A stretch of 64,000 bases of DNA from Cognatishimia sp. 1_MG-2023 (GCF_030548175.1 NZ_JAUORX010000010.1:1-64000); one strand, 5' to 3'; counted from the stretch's first letter, positions 46,017 to 55,694 are shown. The notes: generated by a model not told the origin, from the letters alone. Made by a program: numbers and translations.

Positions 46017-48596
46017 TTAGGCCGCTAGGAATTCGCGGAAGGCGCGCGGGAGGAGCCCGCCCTGTGCAAAGGTCGCGCGCTCTGCGTCATTGTATAGACG
46101 TAGATCAAGCGGTGTTGTTTCTGTGGTTCCGTCGGCTCTGTTTATGGTTAGGCTTGCAGATTTCAAGTCATCTGAAATGGCAATGTCGTAGGTTTCGGAA
46201 CCATCCAGCCCAAGTGTTTCACGGGTGACGCCGTCAGGGAAACACAGCGGGGCGATGCCCATGTTCACAAGGTTAGAACGGTGAATACGTTCAAAGCTTT
46301 CGGTGATGACAGCGCGGATGCCTGCAAGCCAAGGGGCCTTGGCTGCTGTGTCGCGAGATGAACCGCAGCCGTATTCTTTGCCGCCGATGACAACCAGTTG
46401 CTGATCGCGCTCTAGGTAGGTCTCAATCGCTTTGAAGATTGTAGTGACTTTGCCTTCAGGCATGACTTTGGTCCACGATCCTTCGTGATCCGGGGTCATT
46501 TCGTTGCGCAGACGGTAGTTTGCAAAGGTGGAGCGGATGACCACATCTGAACAGCCACGTCGGGTGCCGAAGGAGTTGAAATCTTCGAATTTCACGCCTT
46601 TGGTCAGTAGGAACTCACCCGCTTCGGAGTCGCGTGTGATGATGCCTGACGGAGAGATGTGATCGGTTGTGACGCTATCGCCGAGGATCACCAATGGGCG
46701 CAGACCTTTGATCGTTAGCGGCTGTGTGTTGTCTGGTGTGATCTGCTTCACGAATGGTGGGAAAGACACGTATGTTGACGGCACCCAATCATAGGCACCT
46801 GTTCCTGTTTCAAGGTCGTTCCACTGAGCGTTGACGTTTTGGATTTCGTCGTAGTTTTTGCGGAAGGCTTCTGGGGTGACATGGGCTTCGATGATCGCGT
46901 TTACCTCTTCGGCAGTTGGCCAGAGGTCGTTTAGCATGACTGGATTGCCGTCTTGGTCATGGCCCAGCGGTTCGGTTGCGATGTCTTTTAGGATCGTCCC
47001 AAGCAGGGCGTAGGCCACAACCAAAGGCGGTGATGCGATCATGTTGCGGCTGGCGAGCGGGTGGATGCGGCCCGCGAAGTTGCGGTTGCCAGATAGAACG
47101 GCGACGCCTTTGATGTCGTGTTCTTTGATGGTGGCCTCGTGTTCTGGCGAAAGCGGGCCAGACATGCCGTTGCACGTGGAGCAGCTAAAGGCCGCAACTT
47201 GGAAACCAAGGGCGCTGAGGCTGTCCTGAAGGCCGCTTTCAGAAAGGTATTTGGCTACGACGCGTGAACCGGGAGCGAGAGAGGTTTTGACATGTGGTTT
47301 AACTGTCAGCCCTTTGGCAACGGCGTTTCGGGCGACGAGACCTGCCAGCACCATGTTGCGCGGGTTTGCTGTGTTGGTGCAAGAGGTGACCGCCGCGATG
47401 ATGACGTCGCCATCCCCGATGTCGTGATCCTTGCCTTGAACTTGTACGCGCTTTTCGGCCTCTAGCTCTTTTTCTGGAGCGAGTGTTTTGGTGGCGAACC
47501 CAAGGTCGATGCGCTGTTCCGGGCGGGATGGGCCAGAAACAGAACGGCCAATTGATGATAGGTCGAGCTGAATGGTTTCTTCGTATTCGATACGTGCGTC
47601 TACGCCATCAACCCACATGTTTTGCGCGCGGCAGTACGCTTCGGTCCGGGCGGTGTTTGCGCCGCGGCCTGTGGCGTTGAGGTAACCGATTGTGTTGGCA
47701 TCTACTGGGCAGAACACGACTGTTGAGCCGTATTCCGGCGCCATGTTTGCGATGGTGGCGCGATCTGCGACCGAAAGGTGGTGATAGCTTGGACCGAAGA
47801 TTTCGACAAATTTATCAACGACGCCATGAGCACGGAGTTTTTCGGCGACCACTAGGGCGACATCAGTTGCTGTGATGTCGTGGGATGGCGTGCCTGTGAC
47901 CTCTAGGCCGATCACTTTTGGGGTGTTGATTGGGGAGGTTTCGCCAAACAACAGCGCCTCGGCCTCTAGTCCGCCGATGCCCCAACCAAGGATGCCAAGG
48001 CTGTTGATCATAGTGGTGTGGCTGTCGGTGCCAAGGCTGGAATCTGGGATCAGGAGTGTTGGATCATTTACGTCTGGCAACACGGTTTGGCCGAGGAACT
48101 CGAGGTTCACCTGGTGACAAATTCCGCCACCCGGAGGCACAACACGCAAGTTTGGAAAGCGTGTTTCACAGGCCTTAAGGAAGGCAAAGCGTTCGCGGTT
48201 GATTTCAAATTCGCGGTCCATGTTGTTTTGGAGTGCGAATTTGTCGGCCCAGTGGTTGATCGACATGGCATGGTCGATGATCAGATCAACGGGTAAGGAC
48301 ATGTCGACCTTGGCAGGGTCGCCACCGTTTTCTTCGATGACGTTGCGCATTGCCATGATGTCTACCAGCGCAGGAATGCCGAGCATATCGTGCAGCAAAA
48401 GGCGGGCAGGGCGGAATGGGATGGCAGCACCATTGCGGGCAGCGACATCGTGCGCGGCTTGGCCGCCCTCGGAATGACGGGCGGCAATTTCGGCAAGGGC
48501 GCGTAGAGAATAGGGCAGTGAATTGAGCTTATTGCCCAGAAGGCTGCCGTAGTCTGCGGCTTTGAATTCGGTGTTAGCGATGGCTTTGAATTGCAT
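46017..48596 (-). CDS. Divergent aconitase/2-methylisocitrate dehydratase family protein
   Basis: 859 aa, about 30-40 residues shorter than typical AcnA. Conserved: LLLHDMLGIPALVDI, GGGICHQVNLE, GTDSHTTMINSLGILGWGIG, iron-sulfur cysteines in TSCTNTANP and FSCSTCNGMSGPL, LGDSVTTDHISPSG and ESFERIHRSNLVNMG. Unusual: LIIDHAMSINHWADKF where AcnA has IDHSV, SSRDTAAKAPWLAG where AcnA and AcnD have SSRDWAAKG. It is divergent from an IclR regulator and near a PEP-mutase-family lyase, so it may dehydrate a specialised tricarboxylate or dimethylmalate-type acid rather than serve the TCA cycle. Family certain, substrate not. GGAG precedes the ATG. Confidence 0.88.
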   Translation of the reverse strand: MQFKAIANTEFKAADYGSLLGNKLNSLPYSLRALAEIAARHSEGGQAAHDVAARNGAAIPFRPARLLLHDMLGIPALVDIMAMRNVIEENGGDPAKVDMSLPVDLIIDHAMSINHWADKFALQNNMDREFEINRERFAFLKACETRFPNLRVVPPGGGICHQVNLEFLGQTVLPDVNDPTLLIPDSSLGTDSHTTMINSLGILGWGIGGLEAEALLFGETSPINTPKVIGLEVTGTPSHDITATDVALVVAEKLRAHGVVDKFVEIFGPSYHHLSVADRATIANMAPEYGSTVVFCPVDANTIGYLNATGRGANTARTEAYCRAQNMWVDGVDARIEYEETIQLDLSSIGRSVSGPSRPEQRIDLGFATKTLAPEKELEAEKRVQVQGKDHDIGDGDVIIAAVTSCTNTANPRNMVLAGLVARNAVAKGLTVKPHVKTSLAPGSRVVAKYLSESGLQDSLSALGFQVAAFSCSTCNGMSGPLSPEHEATIKEHDIKGVAVLSGNRNFAGRIHPLASRNMIASPPLVVAYALLGTILKDIATEPLGHDQDGNPVMLNDLWPTAEEVNAIIEAHVTPEAFRKNYDEIQNVNAQWNDLETGTGAYDWVPSTYVSFPPFVKQITPDNTQPLTIKGLRPLVILGDSVTTDHISPSGIITRDSEAGEFLLTKGVKFEDFNSFGTRRGCSDVVIRSTFANYRLRNEMTPDHEGSWTKVMPEGKVTTIFKAIETYLERDQQLVVIGGKEYGCGSSRDTAAKAPWLAGIRAVITESFERIHRSNLVNMGIAPLCFPDGVTRETLGLDGSETYDIAISDDLKSASLTINRADGTTETTPLDLRLYNDAERATFAQGGLLPRAFREFLAA

Positions 48597-48685
48597 GGTG
48601 TGCTCCGTCTGTTGTGCTTTGGCTAGACAATCTTAGGCATAGGGCGCAAGTTGGCTTGAACCTGATTTCACCAGAGAGAACTTTC

Positions 48686-49351
48686 ATGGGTGCCAAAAGA
48701 ACCGAAAGCGTTGAGCGCGCCTTATCAATTTTGACGGCGTTTTCCGCGCAGAAGCCGACAATGAGTTTGGCTGAGCTTGCGGATGAAACCGGATTGCATA
48801 AGAGCACGATCCTAAGGTTGACCACGTCGATGGCGATCTATGGTTTTATTCAGCGTGATACAAAGGGGGTTTATAGCGTTGGGCCGTCTGTTTGGCGGCT
48901 GGGTTTGATCTTTCGGCGAGACTTTGCAACCCGCGAGGCTGTTGCGCCTACATTGCGCGAGTTGGTTGATTTTTCAGGAGAAACTGCTTCTTTTTATGTG
49001 CGTGCTGGAAATGATCGGGTGTGTTTGTATCGGGAAAATTCGCCAAACCTTTTGCGATTTCACGTCGAAGAAGGCATGCGGTTGAACTTGAAGACTGGGG
49101 CGTCAGGTATGGTCTTGCGACATTTCACCGGCGAGACATTGGACGATTTGAGCGCGTTCAATAAGAACGGCACAGTGAGTGCGATTGGACAGACAAACCC
49201 GAATATTTCCTCTGTTGCCACCCCCGTGTTTTCCAAAGCTGGTGAGCTGTTGGGCGCATTGACTGTTTCGGGACTGGTCAGTCGCTTTGACGATGACGCG
49301 CGAGACAAGGTGATACCTTTGCTTGAAAAACTAGCCCGGGATTTGGGTTAG
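48686..49351 (+). CDS. IclR-family transcriptional regulator
   Basis: 221 aa from ATG 48686 (GAGAGAA upstream). N-terminal winged helix: SVERALSILTAFSAQKPTMS, LAELADETGLHKSTILRL and KGVYSVGPSVWRLGL; the C-terminal effector domain includes GMRLNLKTGASGMVLRHF and ISSVATPVFSKAGELLGALT. It is transcribed away from the aconitase-like gene across 89 bases and towards the lyase gene, and probably regulates both in response to an organic acid. Confidence 0.9.
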   Translation: MGAKRTESVERALSILTAFSAQKPTMSLAELADETGLHKSTILRLTTSMAIYGFIQRDTKGVYSVGPSVWRLGLIFRRDFATREAVAPTLRELVDFSGETASFYVRAGNDRVCLYRENSPNLLRFHVEEGMRLNLKTGASGMVLRHFTGETLDDLSAFNKNGTVSAIGQTNPNISSVATPVFSKAGELLGALTVSGLVSRFDDDARDKVIPLLEKLARDLG

Positions 49352-49445
49352 GCGTTCTCTTCTGTGAAATTTGGCTAGGGATCGCTTGTGCTTTGGGCTG
49401 TGACGCTTCTAACAGGGGATAAGCCGCAAAGAGTAGGATCTCCCC

Positions 49446-50321
49446 ATGTCACAAGAAATCAACAAAGCTTTTAAGTCTCGATTGTCGCAAGGCGGTGCCG
49501 TTTTGATGCCCGGTGCAGCGAATGCCTTGGCGGCGCGTGTTATTGATGGGTTGGGCTTTGAGGCCATGTATATCTCTGGCGCGGGTGTGACGAACACTTA
49601 CTACGGCATGCCTGATCATGGGTTCATTGCGTTGCCTGATCTGGTGCAGCATGTCAGTGCCATTCGGAACGTGACCGACTTGCCGCTTGTTGTTGATGCC
49701 GATACCGGGTTTGGCAATGCTGTGAATGTGCATCACACGGTACGGATGTTGGAAACAGCAGGGGCGAGTGCCATTCAGTTGGAAGACCAAGTGAACCCTA
49801 AGAAATGCGGGCATTTTGCGGGTAAGGACGTGGTGGATCTGGACGAAGCGCGTAGCCGGATTAAGGCAGCTGTTGATGCGCGGCGTGATGAGAATTTCTT
49901 GATTGTGGCGCGGACAGATGCGCGCGCAACACGTGGATTTAACGAGGCGATTGATCGTGCCGCAGCGTTTATCGAGGATGGCGCGGATATTACCTTTGTT
50001 GAAGCACCGCAATCTGTGGAAGAAATGAAAGACATTCCAGCACGTTTGACCGGAGCACCGCAGCTGGTGAATTTGGTTGTAGGTGGTAAGACACCAATTT
50101 TGGACTTTGCAGAATTGGACGAGGCCGGATTTGGTTTGGTTCTTTACGCCAACGTTGCGTTGCAAGGGGCATTGTTGGGTATGCAAAACGCGTTGTCACA
50201 ATTGAAAGACAACGGCCGGATGGATTTGGACGGCCCATTGGCAAGCTTTGAACTGCGCCAGTCGAGCGTTAACAAAGGCCACTATGATGCATTGGAAAAG
50301 CTTTATAGTTCCAAAGGCTAA
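49446..50321 (+). CDS. Isocitrate lyase/PEP mutase-family lyase
   Basis: 291 aa TIM barrel. Family signatures: [59 protein letters not shown] (the KKCGH catalytic loop of carbon-carbon lyases of this superfamily) and [18 protein letters not shown]. Members include 2-methylisocitrate lyase, 2,3-dimethylmalate lyase and oxaloacetate hydrolase; the loop cysteine indicates a C-C lyase. Together with the divergent aconitase and IclR gene it suggests a dedicated acid-degradation route. Confidence 0.88.
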   Translation: MSQEINKAFKSRLSQGGAVLMPGAANALAARVIDGLGFEAMYISGAGVTNTYYGMPDHGFIALPDLVQHVSAIRNVTDLPLVVDADTGFGNAVNVHHTVRMLETAGASAIQLEDQVNPKKCGHFAGKDVVDLDEARSRIKAAVDARRDENFLIVARTDARATRGFNEAIDRAAAFIEDGADITFVEAPQSVEEMKDIPARLTGAPQLVNLVVGGKTPILDFAELDEAGFGLVLYANVALQGALLGMQNALSQLKDNGRMDLDGPLASFELRQSSVNKGHYDALEKLYSSKG

Positions 50322-50458
50322 TCTAGGTTGTAAACGATGCGAAATCCAGCAGGTGTGCTGGAGCTATTTGGTGTGTTACCGGTACGTGCAGCGATGCGGT
50401 ATCGGTAGCAATAACTGATATGTCAGAAGAATGATCCGCCTTTGACCGCAAACGCGTG
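50318..50458 (-). pseudogene. 3' remnant of a formylglycine-generating-enzyme (SUMF1/EgtB-type) gene
   Basis: Read on the minus strand, 46 codons translate to HAFAVKGGSFF[19 protein letters not shown] and then [19 protein letters not shown]-stop. This matches the C-terminus of formylglycine-generating enzymes (GGSxxCxxxYCxRYRxAAR...NTPxxS...GFR). The first of the two active-site cysteines is replaced by TGA (50423-50425). Upstream, a TAA stop and non-matching sequence follow, so the other 80-85 percent of the gene is missing. Its stop codon overlaps the convergent lyase stop. Dead gene fragment; see findings. Confidence 0.8.
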
Positions 50459-50551
50459 TTTTACGCAATTTTAGAAGGTGCTCATGATTCCATAGAATTG
50501 TTGAGTTCTTTCATTGATCTGCCGTTCGTGTAATTTACTTTATGTTAATTA

Positions 50552-51355
50552 TCATGAGTGCAAATCTGTGCGATAATATCTACGCAACGATAGCAAGCCC
50601 AAACCAAAACACGCCCCGGCAATTCCGTAAACATATAAGTACGAAATGTATTCGCCTTCATAGGTCACATATACTCCGCGGCGCATTTCGCCGACCAGAT
50701 GTATGAGTGGATTAGCCCAAAGATAGTCTGCATAGGGCTGTGGGATGCTTTCGAATGTAAAGAAAACCCCGGACAAAAAGAACAGCGGGCGATTTACGAT
50801 CCCCCAAATACGTTCCCAAAATGGAAAACGTACAAATAAATAACAGTTTAATGTGCCTAGCCCAATTGCCAATGTCATCGCCATAAAGAAGGCAGATGCG
50901 ATGCGGTATGCATTCAAGGTTATGTCCACACCGAAACCGAAAATAATTCCGCTAAAAACAATCGCCATAACTAACGCCTGCGTTAACCCATTCAAAAGGG
51001 TTCGGGCCAATATTGGGTCAAGAACTGTAATTGCGGGAAAGGCGAGTAAAGGACGGGAGAATCGCAAGGACTGTGCCACTTTTCCAGACATATCAAGATA
51101 CGCCAAAAACGGCAGCAACCCCGAGGCATAAAAGAGTGGAAAATTTGTTCCTAATGGAGGGGACTTAAGCGCGAGGGAAAAAATCAAGGTTAGCAGTAAA
51201 ATCCCAGCGGCAGGCTCAGCAATGGCCCAAATATAACCAAAGGCTGATTTGCCATGCGTCGTGGAAATTTCACGCAGCATCAAAGCCGAAATGGTTCGAA
51301 GGGTACGGAATCGACGGGGCTTAAACGGAAGGAATTGTGTGCTCTGCAATGTCAT
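50552..51355 (-). CDS. kpsM: Capsule/polysaccharide ABC export permease (KpsM/Wzm-like)
   Basis: 267 aa from ATG 51355. ABC-2 type permease with about six transmembrane helices. Features: LRTISALMLREISTTHGKSAFGYIWAI at the N-terminus (in part LMLREISTTHGKSAFGYIWA), LFYASGLLPFLAYLDMSGKV and NPLIHLVGEMRRGVY near the C-terminus, all typical of KpsM/CtrC proteins. It is divergent from the KpsE/KpsT pair by 79 bases. It exports a polysaccharide assembled in the cytoplasm together with KpsT. Confidence 0.9.
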   Translation of the reverse strand: MTLQSTQFLPFKPRRFRTLRTISALMLREISTTHGKSAFGYIWAIAEPAAGILLLTLIFSLALKSPPLGTNFPLFYASGLLPFLAYLDMSGKVAQSLRFSRPLLAFPAITVLDPILARTLLNGLTQALVMAIVFSGIIFGFGVDITLNAYRIASAFFMAMTLAIGLGTLNCYLFVRFPFWERIWGIVNRPLFFLSGVFFTFESIPQPYADYLWANPLIHLVGEMRRGVYVTYEGEYISYLYVYGIAGACFGLGLLSLRRYYRTDLHS

Positions 51356-51434
51356 CACTTTCAATTTAAACAAACCTGGATACCCATGGTTTCGTCAAAA
51401 TTAGTAAACAACTAACCGTAACAAGAGGGTTAAA

Positions 51435-52616
51435 ATGGCCCCAAATATTCAACCCATCCGAAAAATTAGTGACGCGAGTGCGTCAACAAATACGGTATTG
51501 CCGCTCGCTTCTAAAGCAACAGTTAAGCGGCGGCACATCTGGCTGATGGCAAGCTTTGTGATGTGGGTTCTTGGGCCATTGGTGGCTGCAACGATTTACC
51601 TGTTTACGGTCGCGCAGGATCAATATGCATCATACGTTGGCTTTGCCGTCCGAACCGAAGAAACCAGTTCTGCCATTGAATTATTAGGTGGGTTAACGGA
51701 GTTTGCGGGTTCCAGCTCGTCCGATACGGACATCTTATTCCGTTTCATCAAAAGCCGTGAAATGGTCCGAAATGTTAACGTATCTTTGGATTTAGAGCGT
51801 ATTTTTCAAAACCCGGATGATCCTATTTTCGGTTTACGTCCAGCCGCCTCTTCGGAGGTGATTGAGCGGTACTGGAGGCGCATGGTCAAAGTGTTCTATG
51901 ACCGAAACACCGGCTTGATGGAGTTGCGGGTGAATGCATTTCATCCTCAAGATGCGCAACGTGTCGCGCAGGCGATTGTAAACGAAAGTACGCAATTGAT
52001 TAACGAAATGTCGTCGATTGCCCGCACAGACACCACTCGACATGCGCGAGAAGAATTGGCGCTTTCGGTTGAGCGGTTAAAGCGTGCACGGAAAGCGATG
52101 ATGCAATTCCGATCAAGGACGCAAATTGTTGACCCGCGCGCCGATGCTGCGGGGCGCACGGAGCTTTTGAATAACTTACAGGCCCAACTGGCAAATGCTT
52201 TGATCGAACTAGATTTATTGCGTCAGTCGGCGCACCCAACGAGTTCGCGGATCACCCAAGAAGAACGTCGCGTCGCCGTGATAAAGGATCGAATTGCGGA
52301 AGAGCGTGAAGCACTTGGGAGTGCGTCTGATCCTGAACAAGATGCATATTCGAAACTTGTGGGTGAATATGAAGCTTTGGCTGTGGATCAAGAGTTTGCC
52401 GAGAAAAGCTATTTATCGGCGCAGGCAAATTATGATTCAGCCTTGTCTGAGGCCCAGCGTCAATCGCGTTATTTGGCAACTTATATCCCGCCCACATTGG
52501 CCGAAGATGCGGAATATCCGCGGCGATTTATTTTGTGCCTTTTGCTGGCGGGTGGTCTTTTCTTTAGTTGGGCGATTGCGACATTGATCTATTATTCCAT
52601 TAGGGACCGCCGATGA
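51435..52616 (+). CDS. kpsE: Capsule export inner-membrane/periplasmic protein (KpsE/CtrB-like)
   Basis: 393 aa, polysaccharide co-polymerase type. N-terminal transmembrane helix about 33-55 (IWLMASFVMWVLGPLVAATI), Wzz-like start YASYVGFAVRTEETSSAIEL, long coiled coil (about 195-350) and a second helix near the end (LCLLLAGGLFFSWAIATLIY). AGAGGG precedes the ATG; the stop overlaps kpsT by 4 bases. No outer-membrane polysaccharide exporter (KpsD/Wza) is in the window. Confidence 0.88.
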   Translation: MAPNIQPIRKISDASASTNTVLPLASKATVKRRHIWLMASFVMWVLGPLVAATIYLFTVAQDQYASYVGFAVRTEETSSAIELLGGLTEFAGSSSSDTDILFRFIKSREMVRNVNVSLDLERIFQNPDDPIFGLRPAASSEVIERYWRRMVKVFYDRNTGLMELRVNAFHPQDAQRVAQAIVNESTQLINEMSSIARTDTTRHAREELALSVERLKRARKAMMQFRSRTQIVDPRADAAGRTELLNNLQAQLANALIELDLLRQSAHPTSSRITQEERRVAVIKDRIAEEREALGSASDPEQDAYSKLVGEYEALAVDQEFAEKSYLSAQANYDSALSEAQRQSRYLATYIPPTLAEDAEYPRRFILCLLLAGGLFFSWAIATLIYYSIRDRR

Positions 52617-53275
52617 TCCGGTTGATCGACCTATGCAAATTCTATGTTTTAAATGGGCAGCGCAAACCTGTCGCCGATCACATTTCGGCAACGTTTCCCT
52701 CTAAAACGACAGTGGCGTTATTGGGTCGAAATGGTGCTGGGAAATCCAGTTTGTTGCGCATGATTGCCGGGACCATGAAGCCAGACAGTGGAAAGATATT
52801 GTCTACCGGATCCATTTCATGGCCGGTTGGCTTTGCCGGTAGTTTTCATCCTGATTTGACAGGGTTGCAAAATGTGCGGTTCATCGCGCGTATTTATGGT
52901 GTTGATACAGACGGGTTGGTTGATGCGGTTCGCGGATTTGCAGGACTTGGTTTGCAATTTAATCAACCGTTGCGCAGCTATTCATCCGGGATGCGGTCGC
53001 GCCTGGCATTTGGAGTATCTATGGCAATTGATTTTGACACATATCTTGTGGATGAAGTCATGTCTGTTGGCGACGCAGCGTTCAAAGAAAACAGTCTGAG
53101 AGTTTTAAGAGACCGCATGACCAGACGCGCCGCGATTGTCGTGTCTCACTCGATTCCGATGATTAAAGAAATGTGTGAGCATGGAGCGGTCATTGAGAAT
53201 GGAAAGATGACTTATTTCAAAGATATAGATGAAGCCATTCGCTACCATTTAGAGACCGTGAATTCACAGGCGTAA
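52613..53275 (+). CDS. kpsT: Capsule ABC export ATPase (KpsT/Wzt-like)
   Basis: 220 aa. Walker A LLGRNGAGKSSLLRM (about 36-50), signature YSSGMRSRLAFGVSMAIDFD and Walker B TYLVDEVMSVGDAAF, the DEVMSVGD form specific to KpsT-type exporters. H-loop VVSHS. It is coupled to kpsE by a 4-base overlap and convergent with the RTX protease gene, 6 bases away. Confidence 0.93.
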   Translation: MIRLIDLCKFYVLNGQRKPVADHISATFPSKTTVALLGRNGAGKSSLLRMIAGTMKPDSGKILSTGSISWPVGFAGSFHPDLTGLQNVRFIARIYGVDTDGLVDAVRGFAGLGLQFNQPLRSYSSGMRSRLAFGVSMAIDFDTYLVDEVMSVGDAAFKENSLRVLRDRMTRRAAIVVSHSIPMIKEMCEHGAVIENGKMTYFKDIDEAIRYHLETVNSQA

Positions 53276-53281
53276 ATGGAT

Positions 53282-54010
53282 TCATAGTAAGAAATCTGTG
53301 GCATCCAAATCTGCAATATCAGTATTTGGCAGGGTAATGGAGCTGCCGCTTCCGGTTTCAATAATCACATCACTGCCTTCTTGCCGCAGATGATTGTCCA
53401 CCAGATCGGTTAATCCAGTGATTTCTGAAATGCCGCTGAGGTCGATTTTTTCAAACCTATTGGTTGCGGCAAAATCTGTGATCACGTCGTCTCCATGATC
53501 GTCTGCAAAGACAAAGCGATCAGCGTTGAAGTCACCCTGGAGAATGTCGTTTCCAGCACCCCCGGTTAGTGTATCAAAGCCAGCGCCACCATTGAGCGTA
53601 TCGTTGCCATGATCCCCTTGAAGTCGATCATTGCCGGGGCCTCCAAAAAATCGATCATTCCCGGCGTTTCCGATCAGTGTGTCATTACCCTGCTCACCAA
53701 AAAGCCCATCATTTCCGGCACCGCCAAATCCAACGTCATCATCCGCCCCGCCAAAAAGTCGGTCAAGCCCGTCTCCGCCAACCAAAGTATCATCGCCCGC
53801 GCGGCCATAAAGATTGTCGGCCTGATGCCCGCCATCCAGGTGATCGGCGCCCGCACCGCCGTCTAGAAAATCAAACCCGCCCTCACCGTAGAGCCGGTCA
53901 TCGCCCGCCTCGCCCCAAAGCCCGTCCACGGTCATTCCTAAATTAGAACCTGCGCGCAGAACATCGTTCCCTGCGCCACCGGTCAAACGATCAGCCGTTG
54001 CGCCGCCTAG
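53282..54010. repeat. Paralogous RTX C-terminal block, copy A (inverted to copy B at 61570-62292)
   Basis: The 3' ends of the two RTX genes encode near-identical blocks (both have VDGLWGEAGDDRL, DGGHQADNLYGR, GLDRLFGGADDD, GDFNADRF and ITDFAATN). The genes are in opposite orientation, so the two blocks form an inverted DNA repeat flanking the glycosyltransferase genes. Confidence 0.75.
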
Positions 54011-55561
54011 CAGGGTATCGTGCCCTGTGCCGCCATTCAGGTGGTCAAATCCTGAACCACCCAACAACAGGTCATTCCCGGAGCCGCCATCAATGCTATC
54101 TGCATGGCTCCCGCCATCAAGGGTATCGCGCCCGTTGCCGCCCTGAAGGGTATCAAATCCACCATTTCCTATTAAGTGGTTTGCGGCGTCATTTCCGATG
54201 AGCAAGTCATTTCCCGAACCTGTTGAAAGATGTTCTATCTGGGTCCCAATCCCAATAATCAGATTTCCAACATGTCCCGCCACATCGCTAATAGCGCCCT
54301 CGCGCAAATCGACGTTTTGGTCTTCGCTACGTGTTGAGACATCAATTAAATCAGACCCGCCACCATCATAAATTGTTAGCCCAACCGCACCGCCGCGATA
54401 GATTGAGCGATCAATGGTGTCTCCGTCATATAAATATCCAAACAAGGTTCCCAGATAACCTCCGACATTTGATGAGGCCCCCCAAACCGTATCACCGACA
54501 TGGGAATTGGGGTTGCCATACAGAGATTGAATCGCGTGAATATCCGCGATCATTGGCGTAACTGGGCGGTAATCGGTTGCTTCGACAAAGGAGTTATCGC
54601 CGATGTCAAAATACGACATGATCGTCATTTGATGGCTATCGTTTAGAAAATGATTATCGCGGCCGTAGCTTGCCGAACCATTGTAGTTGCCACTGTGCAT
54701 TAAGCCCAATGCGTGACCTATTTCGTGTAAGTAGGTTAGAAATGAATAGCTGTCTAACGTTGTCCCGTAATAGTCGAGCCAGGCGCGGCTGATATTCACG
54801 GAGGCCTGCAGAATCTCGCCCGTTGCGGTGACGTATCGGTTGGGTCCGCCAAATGCGCCGGATTGGGAGTCGTCTATGACTAAGTCAGCGCCGCTTGACG
54901 ATGTTTGATCGAAAACAAGGCCGCTTACCGATGTCCATGCCTCTAGCGCCCAAAGGGCTAGTTTTTGTCCGGCTGATGTTAAACCCGTCAAATTGACAGT
55001 CATCCGGTCGCCTGCGCGCTCATCATGCTGAAGTGTCGTTTCAATACCCCAGCCGAATTTGGTCATTTGGTTAGAAACTTGCTGAACGGAAAATACGTTT
55101 GTGGCCGCTTGAACGGTGTAGTTTCCCGTGGCTCGATGTTCGCCCGACGCTGCGATGTAATATGTTCCGCTTGAGTTGGCGGTGAAGCTGATTTGGGAGA
55201 AGTTGTTGGCCTCGGTTATGTCGCCATTGGTGGCAACGGTACGGCCCGTCGAATTATGCAGGGATAGATATGTATCTGATAATCCTGCCAAAGAACCGCC
55301 CCTGCCCCATATAGAAAAAACGTAAGATTCACCCGCGGTCAGATCAACGGCTATCCAGTCGCTATCGCTTGATCCACTAATGGTGCCATCGAACGTATCG
55401 CCGACGGACATCGTGGCGCTGGTCGACCTAGAGCCGGCCGCATCGGTGCTTTCAACTATTTCTGCTCGAGGTTTGCGTGGTGTCGCGACCGTACCAGGAA
55501 TATGAATGCCGTTTAGAAGAGTATTCACGGCTGTTACTAGGTTTAATGTATTGGTACGCAT
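53282..55561 (-). CDS. Serralysin-type RTX metalloprotease
   Basis: 759 aa. Order: N-terminal 40 residues; a pre-peptidase C-terminal-type (PPC) beta-sandwich placed unusually at the N-terminus (about 45-155, GDTFDGTISGSSDSDWIAVD); M10 protease domain (about 165-400) with zinc site HEIGHALGLMH (about His279) and Met-turn TIMSYFD; then RTX nonapeptides (GGxGxDxLx, about 420-680) and the C-terminal secretion tail DLDATDFLL. No signal peptide, so export by a type I system is expected. None is adjacent; the exporter at 10507 is a possible route. The last 240 residues closely match the protein at 59536-62292. Confidence 0.92.
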   Translation of the reverse strand: MRTNTLNLVTAVNTLLNGIHIPGTVATPRKPRAEIVESTDAAGSRSTSATMSVGDTFDGTISGSSDSDWIAVDLTAGESYVFSIWGRGGSLAGLSDTYLSLHNSTGRTVATNGDITEANNFSQISFTANSSGTYYIAASGEHRATGNYTVQAATNVFSVQQVSNQMTKFGWGIETTLQHDERAGDRMTVNLTGLTSAGQKLALWALEAWTSVSGLVFDQTSSSGADLVIDDSQSGAFGGPNRYVTATGEILQASVNISRAWLDYYGTTLDSYSFLTYLHEIGHALGLMHSGNYNGSASYGRDNHFLNDSHQMTIMSYFDIGDNSFVEATDYRPVTPMIADIHAIQSLYGNPNSHVGDTVWGASSNVGGYLGTLFGYLYDGDTIDRSIYRGGAVGLTIYDGGGSDLIDVSTRSEDQNVDLREGAISDVAGHVGNLIIGIGTQIEHLSTGSGNDLLIGNDAANHLIGNGGFDTLQGGNGRDTLDGGSHADSIDGGSGNDLLLGGSGFDHLNGGTGHDTLLGGATADRLTGGAGNDVLRAGSNLGMTVDGLWGEAGDDRLYGEGGFDFLDGGAGADHLDGGHQADNLYGRAGDDTLVGGDGLDRLFGGADDDVGFGGAGNDGLFGEQGNDTLIGNAGNDRFFGGPGNDRLQGDHGNDTLNGGAGFDTLTGGAGNDILQGDFNADRFVFADDHGDDVITDFAATNRFEKIDLSGISEITGLTDLVDNHLRQEGSDVIIETGSGSSITLPNTDIADLDATDFLL

Positions 55562-55694
55562 AACCAGACTCTCAAATATGACATTGAAATGGGTTCCTGA
55601 ACGGACCCCTCTCTGATGTTCAATTTAGAAGTTAGGGTATTGGTGATGTCCTAACGGATGCGCCGGAATGCTATTTTTGTAAGTAGGTTTTGCC

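Noticed and set aside
50408-50440. Selenocysteine codon in a functional enzyme
   Set aside because: Only the last 46 codons of the enzyme remain, with a stop in frame just upstream and no obvious SECIS-like hairpin recognised; a pseudogene is simpler.
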